A stretch of 34,603 nucleotides of DNA from Actinomycetaceae bacterium (GTDB taxonomy: Bacteria; Actinomycetota; Actinomycetes; Actinomycetales; Actinomycetaceae). The stretch lies in assembly GCA_030537615.1 (NCBI GenBank), contig JAUNVP010000020.1:1-34603 (forward strand). Reading direction: 5' to 3'. The stretch's first letter is position 1, and every line of letters begins with the position of its first letter. This document shows, in pieces, positions 1 to 8,336 of the stretch. Below the pieces are notes generated by a model, which saw only the letters and a program-made list of their open reading frames with translations, did not search any database and was not told the DNA's origin. The position numbers and the translations under genes were made by a program.

Positions 1-5
1 AAGCC

Positions 6-424
<419 letters not shown>

Positions 425-425
<1 letters not shown>

Positions 426-658
426 TGGCAGACAACAAAGGTCTGACTACCGCCGCGCTGGATGAAATGGATAATGCGCAACTGACGCAGGAACTGGAAA
501 AGGCGAAGGCTGAACTGTTCAACCTCCGTTTCTCCAAGGCTCTCGGCCAGCTGGAAGATCACGGTCGGATGAAGACCGTCCGTGGCAACATTGCCCGTAT
601 TTACACGGTGGCGCGCGAGCGTGAGCTCGGTATCCGCACCGCCCCGAATGAGGAGTGA
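425..658 (+). CDS. rpmC: 50S ribosomal protein L29
   Basis: Small helical protein near the exit of the nascent-peptide tunnel. The 77 residues include the L29 core [48 protein letters not shown], described here as a heptad-like helical hairpin followed by the conserved R-x-x-I-A-R-I segment. It has an acidic N-terminal extension of about 12 residues, common in actinobacteria. The ATG overlaps the rplP stop codon, and rpsQ follows after 6 bases. Confidence 0.96.
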
Positions 659-664
659 ACCTAA

Positions 665-940
665 GTGAGCGAAACTACCGATAAGGCAGTTCGCGGTGAA
701 CGCAAGGTTCGCCGTGGATACGTCGTCAGTGACAAGATGGATAAGACCGTCGTCGTCATGCTTGAAGACCGCGTAAAGCACCCGCTGTACGGCAAGGTCA
801 TGACGAAGCGGAAGAAGGTCAAGGCTCACGATGAGAACAATGAGATCCGCGAAGGCGATCTCGTTCGCATCATGGAGACACGACCGCTGTCCGCGACCAA
901 GCGCTGGCGCGTCGTCGAAGTCATCGAAAAGGCGAAGTAG
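665..940 (+). CDS. rpsQ: 30S ribosomal protein S17
   Basis: Primary 16S rRNA-binding protein of the small-subunit body. The 91-residue OB-fold protein shows the family motif [14 protein letters not shown] near the N-terminus and the C-terminal [19 protein letters not shown]. It starts with GTG 6 bases after the rpmC stop. It is the last gene of the S10 operon here. In most bacteria rplN follows directly, but in this window a strong hairpin and a 4.8 kb gap with four unrelated genes intervene. Confidence 0.97.
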   Translation: MSETTDKAVRGERKVRRGYVVSDKMDKTVVVMLEDRVKHPLYGKVMTKRKKVKAHDENNEIREGDLVRIMETRPLSATKRWRVVEVIEKAK

Positions 941-953
941 CCATAACTTTCCT

Positions 954-987
954 GTTGAGGGCCGGTACCGAGGTGCCGGCCCTCAAC
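954..987 (+). terminator. Hairpin ending the S10 operon
   Basis: A perfect 12-bp inverted repeat (GTTGAGGGCCGG at 954-965 and its complement at 976-987) begins 14 bases after the rpsQ stop, and the stem can be extended inward by two more pairs. The following tgtgttgtt is U-rich but not a clean U-tract, so this is a likely rather than certain intrinsic terminator. It separates the ribosomal genes from the inserted ABC operon. Confidence 0.7.
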
Positions 988-1118
988 TGTGTTGTTAGCA
1001 CCTGCGCAGTGTCACTGTGAGTTTTGGGTGAGGAAGCCGTATTTCGGCAGAGCCGACAGTCGCTCGCGAGAGTCTACGGCGCCGAACCGGGAGCAGTCGC
1101 GGCAGTGCGCCCGCATGA

Positions 1119-1150
1119 AACGCACCTATGAAGCACGTCGATGGTGCGTT
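1119..1150. promoter_or_regulatory. Inverted repeat upstream of ABC operon
   Basis: A perfect 8-bp inverted repeat, AACGCACC at 1119-1126 and GGTGCGTT at 1143-1150, is separated by 16 bases. It lies immediately upstream of the iron-box-like site and would cover the -35 region of the candidate promoter, so it may be an operator for a second regulator. It could also simply be an RNA hairpin. No function is established from sequence alone. Confidence 0.4.
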
Positions 1151-1154
1151 ATTC

Positions 1155-1173
1155 TTAGGTTGCCCTAATATCC
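1155..1173 (+). promoter_or_regulatory. DtxR/IdeR-like iron box with overlapping -10
   Basis: The 19 bases beginning TTAGGTTGCCCTAA match 13 of 19 positions of the palindromic DtxR/IdeR consensus, including the whole left arm TTAGGTT and CCTAA of the right side. A -10-like TAATAT at 1166-1171 lies inside the box, the placement expected for iron-dependent repression. No convincing -35 hexamer is seen. The site is 21 bases upstream of the chosen start of the first ABC gene. Iron control is inferred. Confidence 0.55.
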
Positions 1174-1194
1174 GTGTGACCGTTGAGGATTATG

Positions 1195-2856
1195 ATGCCA
1201 GCTCCTTCGCCCACAGGTGTCTCCCGCTCGCGTCCGCGGCGCTTGTTTTTCCCGGCAATTGGCGGAGCTCTATCAGCGGGAAGCGCCGGGGTCCTTATGC
1301 TACTGATTGGGGCATTGATCGATCGTGCCTTAGAAGGCCAACCCCTCACGTGGCCCATGATCACCGCGGTTATCGCCTGCATACTCATGGGCGCGGTCGC
1401 AGAAGGATTACATCGGAAACGTCAGATTGAAGCCACGAGTGAGGACGAAGCACCGTTGCGGATGCGACTCGTCTCAGCACTACTACAGATCGGGCCAGCA
1501 CGCATTCAGCGTTCGCGTTCCGGCGACTACGTATCTCTCGCTACCGACGGTGTTGAACGAGTGGCGCGGTACACCGGCGGTTTCACCAACGATCTCGTGG
1601 CGGCGGCAGCAAACCCCGTCGTCGTGCTTGTGCTCATCGGCATCTTCATCGATCCGCTTGCCGCACTCCTACTCGCCGGTGGTGTAATCCTCGGTATGGG
1701 TGTCATCAAGTGGTTCTCCGATACTCACCGCGATGTCGGCGCACAGTCGAGGCGGGCGCGAGGCCGGGTGGCCACAGCCTATCTCGATGCTATCCAGGGA
1801 TTGGAAACTCTCGCATTACTGCGGGCAACTGACCGTATCGGGGCGCAACTCGCTGAGATGGGGGAACAGCAGCGTCAGGCAACGATGCGCCTCCTCGCCC
1901 GCAACCAGCAGCTCCTTCTCGTCATCGATATCGTGGTATCCACCGTGCTGACTGCTGGCGCTTGCCTGCTGGCTGCGTGGGGTCTGCTATTAGGCCATAT
2001 GTCGCTCGGACAGGCGGGTGCGCTGATCGCACTGACCATTATTATGATCGAACCGCTCGAAATGGTTGGGAGTTTCTTCTACATCGCGATGGCAGGGCGA
2101 GCAATCGGCCGACGAATCAGTGGTGTCATTGCCCGGGCGGGACGGGCTCCCGATCGCGTACCTCGCATGTCACAAACAGTCACCACGCAGGCTCCGCGCG
2201 TCAGCCTCACCAACGTGCAGTACACCTACCCCGACGCGCAAACCCCGAGTCTATACCCCTTCAGCCTCACAGTTGAGGCCGGGGAACACGTCGCAATTAA
2301 GGGGCGCTCGGGCACCGGAAAATCAACGCTTCTCGCACTGATTGATGGCGATCTACCGCTTCATGTTGGCACGCTCGAAATCGGACATCAGCAGTTCTCA
2401 GTTGCAGACGACGACCCTGCGGCGCGCCGCTCCATCTGCGCGGTGGTCGCGCAAGATTCGTGGCTGTTTACTGGAACCGTCAAAGAAAATTTGAGGATCG
2501 GAGCACCAGCCGCGAGTGAAGATGAGATGTGGAAGGCCCTGGAGGACGCATTTGTTGCCACCGATATCCGGGCGCTTCCCCACGGCCTCGACACGCAAGT
2601 CGGAGAACGCGGCGGAATGCTGTCTGGTGGACAGATTCAGCGCCTCGCCCTCGCCCGCGCATTTTTGTCGGGACGAAAACTCCTCATTTTGGATGAACCC
2701 ACCTCTCAGATCGATAAGAATTCTGAAGCAAAAATTATGGAAGCATTGGCGCGAGCCGGTCGCGACATCACCGTGATCATGGCGACGCACCGCGCATCGT
2801 CCACCGGTGGATTTGATCGAATCGTAACGATGGGGGAGTCCGATGAAACGTCGTGA
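1195..2856 (+). CDS. ABC transporter, fused permease/ATPase subunit 1 (CydD/IrtA-like fold)
   Basis: Half of a heterodimeric type-IV (exporter-fold) ABC transporter acting in the cytoplasmic membrane. The first ~310 residues form the six-helix membrane domain. The C-terminal nucleotide-binding domain has Walker A GRSGTGKST (about 370-378), Q-loop VVAQDSW, signature LSGGQ (about 476-480), Walker B ending LILDEP (about 500-502) and an H-loop in MATHRAS. I chose ATG 1195 because GAGG at 1185-1188 is then 6 bases upstream; a TTG at 1183 overlaps that binding site, and ATG 1192 is only 3 bases from it. It overlaps the second ABC gene by 14 bases. The membrane domain resembles CydD, but the iron box upstream suggests siderophore or heme traffic as in the IrtAB/YbtPQ group. 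The substrate is not determined. Confidence 0.85.
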   Translation: MPAPSPTGVSRSRPRRLFFPAIGGALSAGSAGVLMLLIGALIDRALEGQPLTWPMITAVIACILMGAVAEGLHRKRQIEATSEDEAPLRMRLVSALLQIGPARIQRSRSGDYVSLATDGVERVARYTGGFTNDLVAAAANPVVVLVLIGIFIDPLAALLLAGGVILGMGVIKWFSDTHRDVGAQSRRARGRVATAYLDAIQGLETLALLRATDRIGAQLAEMGEQQRQATMRLLARNQQLLLVIDIVVSTVLTAGACLLAAWGLLLGHMSLGQAGALIALTIIMIEPLEMVGSFFYIAMAGRAIGRRISGVIARAGRAPDRVPRMSQTVTTQAPRVSLTNVQYTYPDAQTPSLYPFSLTVEAGEHVAIKGRSGTGKSTLLALIDGDLPLHVGTLEIGHQQFSVADDDPAARRSICAVVAQDSWLFTGTVKENLRIGAPAASEDEMWKALEDAFVATDIRALPHGLDTQVGERGGMLSGGQIQRLALARAFLSGRKLLILDEPTSQIDKNSEAKIMEALARAGRDITVIMATHRASSTGGFDRIVTMGESDETS

Positions 2857-4531
2857 GCTCAGCCGTTGGCTCCTAACAATTACTCGTCCGACGCTAGCGC
2901 CGCTTCTTGGCTCGGCGCTATGTCGAATTGTCGATCAGGGAATGGGACTTGTGCTCCTGGCGTGGGCGACGTACCGCACGGTCGGGATTGCTCACTTGAT
3001 TCGAGCGGATCAATCGATTGGCGGATATCTCCTTATCACCATCGTTGTACTCCTTGCAGGAGCACTCATTAAAGCGTTCGCGCACTATCTCGAACACTTC
3101 CTCGGACACTGGGTGGCTTTTCACGCTCTCGAACTCTTACGTTCGCAGGCCTACCACGATCTTGCCCCGCAAGCACCGGGGGTCATGGCAAGAAATGAGT
3201 CGGGGGATTTCCTCACCCGGCTCACACGTGACATTGACCGTATCGAGGTATTTTTTGCGCATACGTTTGCTCCCCTCGTCTCAGTTATCGTCGTGCCGCT
3301 CGCTCTATTTAGCTGGTTGTGGTTGATGCTTGGAGCTCCGACAGCGAGCTTGTTTTTCCTGTGGTGTTTGGTTGGAGCGGCTATTGCCCCGATATGGGGT
3401 AAATCGCGCGAGCGTCGTGCGACGACTGAAACAATGACGACTCGATCGTTGATCGCTCAGTCGGTCACCGATACCGTCCAGGGGATGCGTGAGGTCATCG
3501 GATACGGGCGCGAATATGAGCGACTCAATCAACTCGACGAGTATGCTGCCGACGCTGACCATTCCCAAAAGCGGATTGCTCGGATCAGCGGAACTCGCCG
3601 CGGCCTCGTTCGCGCGACTCAACTACTCGCTATTGCAACCCCAGCTCTTGTGGCCTATCACCCCATGCAAACTGGCCTGGTGCCTGTCGGTACTGTCCTG
3701 GCAGCCACCGTAATGAGTGCCAGGTGCTGGGAAATGATCCGTGGTGTCGAAGGTTTCGCCGAAGGACTCAAAGAATCGTTCGCTGCCGCCGAGCGAGTTT
3801 ACAGCCTCACGCACGGCCCCGCCTTAGTCGGTGGAGACGCCTCGTGGCCGAAGTCGCCGGTGATCGAGTTCGATGCGGTCACCTACCGCTATCGCGATGG
3901 TGAAGACCATCGTTTCCACCGCGCCGCACTCACCGACGTATCCATGCAAGTCGAACCCGGTCAGTGGGTGTGCCTGACGGGGCATACTGGCTGCGGTAAA
4001 TCGACACTGGTGCGACTTCTCCTGCGATACGATGATCCAACCTCGGGGGCGATTCGTATCGGAGGCATCGACATTCGGGATCTGCCTATTGATGAGTTGC
4101 GCACACGCATACACTGTGTCACGCAGAATTCGGCGCTCTTTCACGGCACCATTCGCTCAAACCTACTCTTAGCCCAACCCGATGCCGACGAAGAAGACAT
4201 GTGGCGCGCTCTCGAACTCGCGAACATCGCGGAAGAAGTTCGGGAGTTTGATTCCGGCCTCGACCAGCCCATCGGGGAGGGCGGTGCCGGCGTGTCTGGG
4301 GGGCAAAGACAGCGACTGTGTCTGGCTCGCGCACTCCTCAACATTCCCGACATACTCGTTCTCGACGAATTCTGCTCCCAACTCGATCCCGCGTTAGATG
4401 AACGCATTCATGCTCAACTACGTCAAGAACTAACCGAAACAACAGTCATTGAGATTACTCACCGCGACACCGGTATAGCGTCGGCAGATGCGGTTATTTC
4501 GATGTCACGTGGTCAAATCATCGATAGGTAA
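2843..4531 (+). CDS. ABC transporter, fused permease/ATPase subunit 2 (CydC/IrtB-like fold)
   Basis: Partner half-transporter of 562 residues, with an N-terminal six-helix membrane domain (about 1-310) and a C-terminal ATPase domain. Visible motifs are the A-loop tyrosines in VTYRYRDG, Walker A GHTGCGKST (380-388), Q-loop CVTQNSALF, signature VSGGQRQR (484 on), Walker B VLDEF (508-510 is DEF) and H-loop EITHRD. The usual DEPTS after Walker B is DEFCS here; the catalytic glutamate is kept. The 14-base overlap with subunit 1 implies coupled translation and a heterodimer. RSGD/ESGDFLTRLTRDID-type sequence in the membrane domain resembles CydC-like transporters. A cysteine/glutathione exporter role is the alternative to iron or heme uptake. 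Confidence 0.85.
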   Translation: MKRRELSRWLLTITRPTLAPLLGSALCRIVDQGMGLVLLAWATYRTVGIAHLIRADQSIGGYLLITIVVLLAGALIKAFAHYLEHFLGHWVAFHALELLRSQAYHDLAPQAPGVMARNESGDFLTRLTRDIDRIEVFFAHTFAPLVSVIVVPLALFSWLWLMLGAPTASLFFLWCLVGAAIAPIWGKSRERRATTETMTTRSLIAQSVTDTVQGMREVIGYGREYERLNQLDEYAADADHSQKRIARISGTRRGLVRATQLLAIATPALVAYHPMQTGLVPVGTVLAATVMSARCWEMIRGVEGFAEGLKESFAAAERVYSLTHGPALVGGDASWPKSPVIEFDAVTYRYRDGEDHRFHRAALTDVSMQVEPGQWVCLTGHTGCGKSTLVRLLLRYDDPTSGAIRIGGIDIRDLPIDELRTRIHCVTQNSALFHGTIRSNLLLAQPDADEEDMWRALELANIAEEVREFDSGLDQPIGEGGAGVSGGQRQRLCLARALLNIPDILVLDEFCSQLDPALDERIHAQLRQELTETTVIEITHRDTGIASADAVISMSRGQIIDR

Positions 4532-4549
4532 CTACGCTAAGGAGGAGCC

Positions 4550-4957
4550 GTGTCCTACCACTGGATCTTCGCTCCACTGGCTCTCCCGTTCATTACGCTT
4601 AGCCTGCCCGCATTCGGCTTCATCGTCGCCGCGGGTGTTATCTCGACTGCCCTCTTTATCCAATTCGCATTGCTACTACCGTGGTTGATCCCTATTCTCA
4701 TCGGGATTAGCGCTCGCGCAATGTGGATAAACCGGGCGCCGATCATCTTGACGGTGGCTCAAACCATCGTGACTATGTTGGCGGTATTCACCATCATCTC
4801 ATTCTTTTTGAGCGCAGATCATCAGGGCCAATACGCTGAATCGAGCATGTTACAGGCCACCTTAACGCTCGTCATCGGCATGGTGGTTGCGGCTGCCGCA
4901 GGGTATATCGTTACTCGGCGCCGCGGCTTAACGTGGACAGAAACCTGGGAATACTAG
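4550..4957 (+). CDS. Small four-helix membrane protein, ABC-operon paralog A
   Basis: Unrecognised 135-residue hydrophobic protein. It begins MSYHWIFAPL and appears to have four membrane segments (roughly 10-32, 36-57, 64-88 and 102-121), with a short basic cytoplasmic-type tail (RRRG). The GTG start has a strong GGAGGA binding site 5-6 bases upstream and lies 18 bases after the second ABC gene, so it is almost surely cotranscribed. It shares MSxHWI at the N-terminus and NRAPI(I/L) near residue 61 with the next gene, showing the two are diverged duplicates. It may be an accessory subunit of the transporter; this rests on context only. Confidence 0.75.
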   Translation: MSYHWIFAPLALPFITLSLPAFGFIVAAGVISTALFIQFALLLPWLIPILIGISARAMWINRAPIILTVAQTIVTMLAVFTIISFFLSADHQGQYAESSMLQATLTLVIGMVVAAAAGYIVTRRRGLTWTETWEY

Positions 4958-4992
4958 CCGCACGTTGAAGTAGACAACTCGGAGGTCAGATT

Positions 4993-5418
4993 ATGTCACC
5001 GCATTGGATTAATGTCACCGTCATCCTTCCATTGATGTATCTCTTAGCACCGGTGCTATTTCTCTTCGCCATCATGGATAACAGTCCCGACTACATCGGT
5101 TACTCAGCAATTGCAGTACTTGCTACGATCCCGGTTTTAACGGTGGTTTCTTGGATAGCTTTGACAGTTAATCGCGCACCGATACTCATTCAAATAGCCC
5201 AGGGTGTATTAGCGATACTTGGGATCTTCGGAGTTCCGGGATTCGCTGGCATCTCACTGCCCTTTGACATTTCACTATTTGATTACGCTTCGAAGATGCT
5301 CTTCCTCGTTGCTTTCGGTAGTCCGGTGGTCAGTTTTATCGGGTATCGAGCCGTGACTCACGCTCGTCGATCGAAGCCGCCGGCCCCCGGCAAACCCATC
5401 GAATATCCCGAGCGTTAA
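4993..5418 (+). CDS. Small four-helix membrane protein, ABC-operon paralog B
   Basis: Unrecognised 141-residue membrane protein, paralogous to the preceding gene. It starts MSPHWINVTV, carries NRAPILIQIAQ at residue 60 (at 61 in the paralog), and has a similar four-helix profile (about 8-28, 35-57, 64-86 and 102-122). The C-terminus is a longer basic and proline-rich tail with RRSKPPAPGKP. The ATG has GGAGG nine bases upstream and lies 35 bases after the paralog. It is the last gene of the inserted cassette; no terminator-grade hairpin with a U-tract is seen behind it. Confidence 0.75.
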   Translation: MSPHWINVTVILPLMYLLAPVLFLFAIMDNSPDYIGYSAIAVLATIPVLTVVSWIALTVNRAPILIQIAQGVLAILGIFGVPGFAGISLPFDISLFDYASKMLFLVAFGSPVVSFIGYRAVTHARRSKPPAPGKPIEYPER

Positions 5419-5773
5419 CGCGCTCGCACTCGACACAAGCAGGTGGCGTGAGGAAAGGCACAGGTGCGGGCGCACTCTCTTCTTTTGAAAGCCGAGGATA
5501 ATGACGTAAGCTAGACAAGTTGCAGTTTCATGTAATTGCTAGCGACCATGCGTTTACGCGCCCACACTAGTGGAAGTTGAGTGGAACAACCCGCCACGTC
5601 TAGCTCATGGAACTCGGCCTCTCAGGTTTTAGAGACCTGGTACCGACGGCTACGGCCCGGTGTGCCCGAGTCTGAAACCCAAGTGCATGCGCAACTACCG
5701 TTGCGTCAATGTCCATATACGTTCGGCTAGGCTCTGCTTGCGCAGAGAACCAGCTCGACGACAGGAGTAACGA
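5419..5773 (+). other. 355-base gap: leader and promoter region of the spc operon
   Basis: No gene is supported here. Because the S10 operon ends at 987, the spc genes need a new promoter in this gap or read-through from the ABC cassette. A weak candidate is TTGAAA (5485-5490), 16 bases, TAAGCT (5507-5512), which would give a leader of about 250 bases. The leader could fold hairpins at 5623-5639 (CAGGT/ACCTG) and 5732-5747 (CTCTGC/GCAGAG). The latter lies just ahead of the rplN binding site. These are visual predictions only. Confidence 0.4.
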
Positions 5774-6142
5774 ATGATCCAGCAGGAGTCGCGACTAAAG
5801 GTTGCCGACAACACGGGAGCAAAGGAAATTCTTTGCATTCGCGTGCTCGGTGGCTCGGGTCGGCGCTACGCGGGGGTCGGCGATACCATCGTCGCAACCG
5901 TGAAAGACGCTATCCCCGGCGGCAACGTCAAGAAGGGTGAAATCGTTAAGGCAGTTATCGTGCGTACCCGCAAGGAACGTCGCCGCCAAGACGGTTCATA
6001 CATCCGATTCGACGAAAACGCGGCCGTCATCCTCAAAAACGATGGTGAGCCCCGCGGTACCCGCATCTTTGGCCCCGTCGGCCGAGAGCTTCGTGAAAAG
6101 AAATTCATGAAGATCGTGTCACTCGCACCGGAGGTGCTCTGA
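5774..6142 (+). CDS. rplN: 50S ribosomal protein L14
   Basis: Large-subunit protein at the interface with 30S and the GTPase-factor side. The 122-residue product starts [18 protein letters not shown] and contains the L14 block [16 protein letters not shown] and the C-terminal IVSLAPEVL, full length for the family. ACAGGAG lies 8 bases before the ATG. Its last base is the first base of the rplX start. It is the first gene of the spc operon in this genome. Confidence 0.98.
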   Translation: MIQQESRLKVADNTGAKEILCIRVLGGSGRRYAGVGDTIVATVKDAIPGGNVKKGEIVKAVIVRTRKERRRQDGSYIRFDENAAVILKNDGEPRGTRIFGPVGRELREKKFMKIVSLAPEVL

Positions 6143-6588
6143 TGGCAGCGAAAATTAAAAAAGGTGACCTCGTCGAGGTCATTTCTGGTCGCACATCCGA
6201 CCAGAAGAAGATTGACAAACGAAACAAGCGTCGCGAGGCCGAAGGCCTCGAACCGCTGAAGCCAGGCGACAAGGGCAAACAGGGACGTGTTATTCGCGTA
6301 TTCCCCGACGAGCAGAAAGTACTCGTTGAGGGCGTGAACTTCAAGACCCGCCACGTTCGCCAGGGGCAGTCAGCCCAGGGTGCCACCACCGGTGGCATCG
6401 AAATGATCGAAGCTCCGATCCACATTTCCAAGGTTGCGCTCGTCGACCCTGACACGAAAAAGCGTGTCCGGGTTGGTTTCCGCATTGACGTTGATGAAAA
6501 CGGCAAGCGTATTAATCGCAACCCCATCCGCGTCATTCGCGGCGGCAGCAAACGCGGCCTCGAAGCCGGAAAGGAGATCGGATCATGA
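6142..6588 (+). CDS. rplX: 50S ribosomal protein L24 with internal insertion
   Basis: Assembly-initiator protein that binds 23S rRNA near the tunnel exit. At 148 residues it is well above the usual ~103-110. The KOW motif is split: [13 protein letters not shown] (4-16) is separated from [24 protein letters not shown] (43-66, described piecewise) by about 26 extra residues rich in Lys, Arg and Glu. There is also a basic C-terminal tail after about residue 118. The reading frame is intact and codon use looks like the neighbours, so this is a lineage-specific extension rather than an error. It overlaps rplE by 4 bases. Confidence 0.96.
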   Translation: MAAKIKKGDLVEVISGRTSDQKKIDKRNKRREAEGLEPLKPGDKGKQGRVIRVFPDEQKVLVEGVNFKTRHVRQGQSAQGATTGGIEMIEAPIHISKVALVDPDTKKRVRVGFRIDVDENGKRINRNPIRVIRGGSKRGLEAGKEIGS

Positions 6589-7130
6589 CCCCTCGTCTGA
6601 AGAAGCAGTACCTGGATGAGATCCGGCCGAAGCTTGAAAAAGACTTCAACCACGCTAACCCCATGGAAGTTGCAACCCTCACGAAGGTCGTTGTCAACAT
6701 GGGTGTTGGTGAAGCCGCTCGTGACTCGAAGGCGATGGACGGTGCGATTCGCGACCTGACCGCAATCACCGGTCAAAAGCCCGCCGTGTCCAAAGCCCGT
6801 AAGTCCATCGCGCAGTTTAAACTCCGCGAAGGCCAGCCAATCGGCGCGCACGTCACCATGCGTGGAGACCGCATGTGGGAATTCATGGATCGCCTGATTT
6901 CCCTCGCACTTCCGCGTATTCGTGACTTCCGCGGCCTGTCCCCGAAGCAATTCGATGGGCGAGGCAACTACACCTTCGGTCTCACCGAACAGGCAATGTT
7001 CCACGAGATCGACCAGGACACGATTGACCGCGTTCGTGGCATGGACATCACCATCGTCACGTCAGCTAAAACCGATGAAGAAGGTCGCGCTCTGTTGCGG
7101 GGCCTCGGCTTCCCGTTTAAGGAGAACTGA
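6585..7130 (+). CDS. rplE: 50S ribosomal protein L5
   Basis: 5S rRNA-binding protein of the central protuberance. The 181-residue sequence shows [18 protein letters not shown] near residue 26, the [22 protein letters not shown] segment (given in part) and the C-terminal [25 protein letters not shown], all typical and full length. The ATG overlaps the rplX stop (ATGA arrangement), indicating coupling. rpsN follows after three bases. Confidence 0.98.
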   Translation: MTPRLKKQYLDEIRPKLEKDFNHANPMEVATLTKVVVNMGVGEAARDSKAMDGAIRDLTAITGQKPAVSKARKSIAQFKLREGQPIGAHVTMRGDRMWEFMDRLISLALPRIRDFRGLSPKQFDGRGNYTFGLTEQAMFHEIDQDTIDRVRGMDITIVTSAKTDEEGRALLRGLGFPFKEN

Positions 7131-7133
7131 CAC

Positions 7134-7319
7134 ATGGCGAAGACGTCCCTCAAAGTCAAGGCCTCCCGCAAACCGAAGTTTGCGGTCCGCGCCTACACGC
7201 GTTGTAACCGTTGCGGTCGTCCGCGTTCGGTTTACCGCAAGTTCGGATTGTGCCGAGTCTGCCTGCGCGAACTCGCCCTTGCTGGCGAGCTCCCGGGCGT
7301 GACAAAGAGCAGCTGGTAA
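7134..7319 (+). CDS. rpsN: 30S ribosomal protein S14, zinc-binding type Z
   Basis: Small-subunit head protein of the short, zinc-containing form (61 residues). The ligands are the two CxxC pairs at C24/C27 and C40/C43 (RCNRCGRP and LCRVCLRE). Many actinobacteria also carry a zinc-free S14 paralog elsewhere, expressed under zinc limitation; none is in this window. It lies 3 bases after rplE. Confidence 0.97.
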   Translation: MAKTSLKVKASRKPKFAVRAYTRCNRCGRPRSVYRKFGLCRVCLRELALAGELPGVTKSSW

Positions 7320-7389
7320 CGACTACATCGAAGGTCCCGACGCAACACACGCGGACGGGAAACCCCGATGAGGAAGGGGAGAAACCCCG

Positions 7390-7788
7390 ATGACAATGAC
7401 TGACCCGATCGCAGACATGCTGACGCGTCTGCGTAATGCGAGCTCGGCACACCACGAGTCTGTGTCGATGCCGCATTCGAAACTCAAGGCCGCAATCGCT
7501 GAGATTCTCGTAGCTGAAGGCTACATCGCCGGTTCCAAAGTAGAGGATGCCCGCGTGGGTAAGACACTCACGCTCGACCTCAAATACGGCAAGAACCGCG
7601 AACGTGCGATTACCGGTATCAAGCGCGTGTCCAAACCTGGTCTACGCGTCTATGCAAAGTCCACCAACCTGCCGAGCGTGCGTGGAGGCCTGGGAGTTGC
7701 CATCTTGTCGACTTCCTCTGGTCTTCTCACCGACCGCGAAGCAGCTAACAGGGGAGTAGGTGGGGAAGTCCTCGCCTACGTCTGGTAA
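7390..7788 (+). CDS. rpsH: 30S ribosomal protein S8
   Basis: 16S rRNA-binding platform protein; in some bacteria it represses the spc operon by binding its mRNA. The 132-residue product begins [17 protein letters not shown] and ends with GGEVLAYVW, both diagnostic. It lies 70 bases after rpsN. The spacer holds two near-copies of GAAACCCCGATGA (about 7359-7371 and 7381-7393), the second of which contains the start codon. Confidence 0.98.
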   Translation: MTMTDPIADMLTRLRNASSAHHESVSMPHSKLKAAIAEILVAEGYIAGSKVEDARVGKTLTLDLKYGKNRERAITGIKRVSKPGLRVYAKSTNLPSVRGGLGVAILSTSSGLLTDREAANRGVGGEVLAYVW

Positions 7789-7799
7789 GGAGTATCGCT

Positions 7800-8336
7800 A
7801 TGTCACGTATCGGTAAGACTCCTATCACCATCCCGGCTGGCGTTGACGTCACAATTGACGGCTCCCACGTCACTGTAAAGGGCCCCAAGGGTACTCTCGA
7901 ACACTCCATCGTTTCTCCAATCACCGCGGTGATTGAGGATGGCGAGATTCGCGTATCCCGTCCCAATGACCACCGTGATTCCCGTGCTCGCCACGGCCTC
8001 ACCCGCTCACTCATTGAAAATATGGTGATCGGTGTGACGCAAGGCTACTCGAAAGCACTGGAAATCGTCGGCACCGGTTACCGCGTCACCGCCAAGGGGA
8101 AGAACCTCGAGTTCGCACTCGGCTTCTCACACCCCGTCGTTGTGACCGCACCAGAAGGCATCGATTTCGTCGTGGAGAGCCAAACGAAGTTCTCCGTCAA
8201 CGGTATCGACAAGCAACTCGTCGGTGAGACGGCCGCGAAGATCCGCAAGATCCGTAAGCCCGAACCCTACAAGGGCAAGGGCATTCGCTACGCGGGTGAA
8301 CAGGTACGCCGCAAGGTTGGAAAGGCCGGTAAGTAA
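7800..8336 (+). CDS. rplF: 50S ribosomal protein L6
   Basis: Large-subunit protein near the sarcin-ricin loop. The 178 residues include the N-terminal [17 protein letters not shown] and the C-terminal signature [19 protein letters not shown], full length for the family, with the two-domain repeat structure. AAGGAG is 6 bases before the ATG. The stop codon overlaps the rplR start by one base. Confidence 0.98.
   Translation: MSRIGKTPITIPAGVDVTIDGSHVTVKGPKGTLEHSIVSPITAVIEDGEIRVSRPNDHRDSRARHGLTRSLIENMVIGVTQGYSKALEIVGTGYRVTAKGKNLEFALGFSHPVVVTAPEGIDFVVESQTKFSVNGIDKQLVGETAAKIRKIRKPEPYKGKGIRYAGEQVRRKVGKAGK

Noticed and set aside
6105-7004. 299-codon open frame on the minus strand opposite rplX and rplE
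   Set aside because: It is the antisense shadow of two certain ribosomal genes and shows no recognisable domain or plausible start context.
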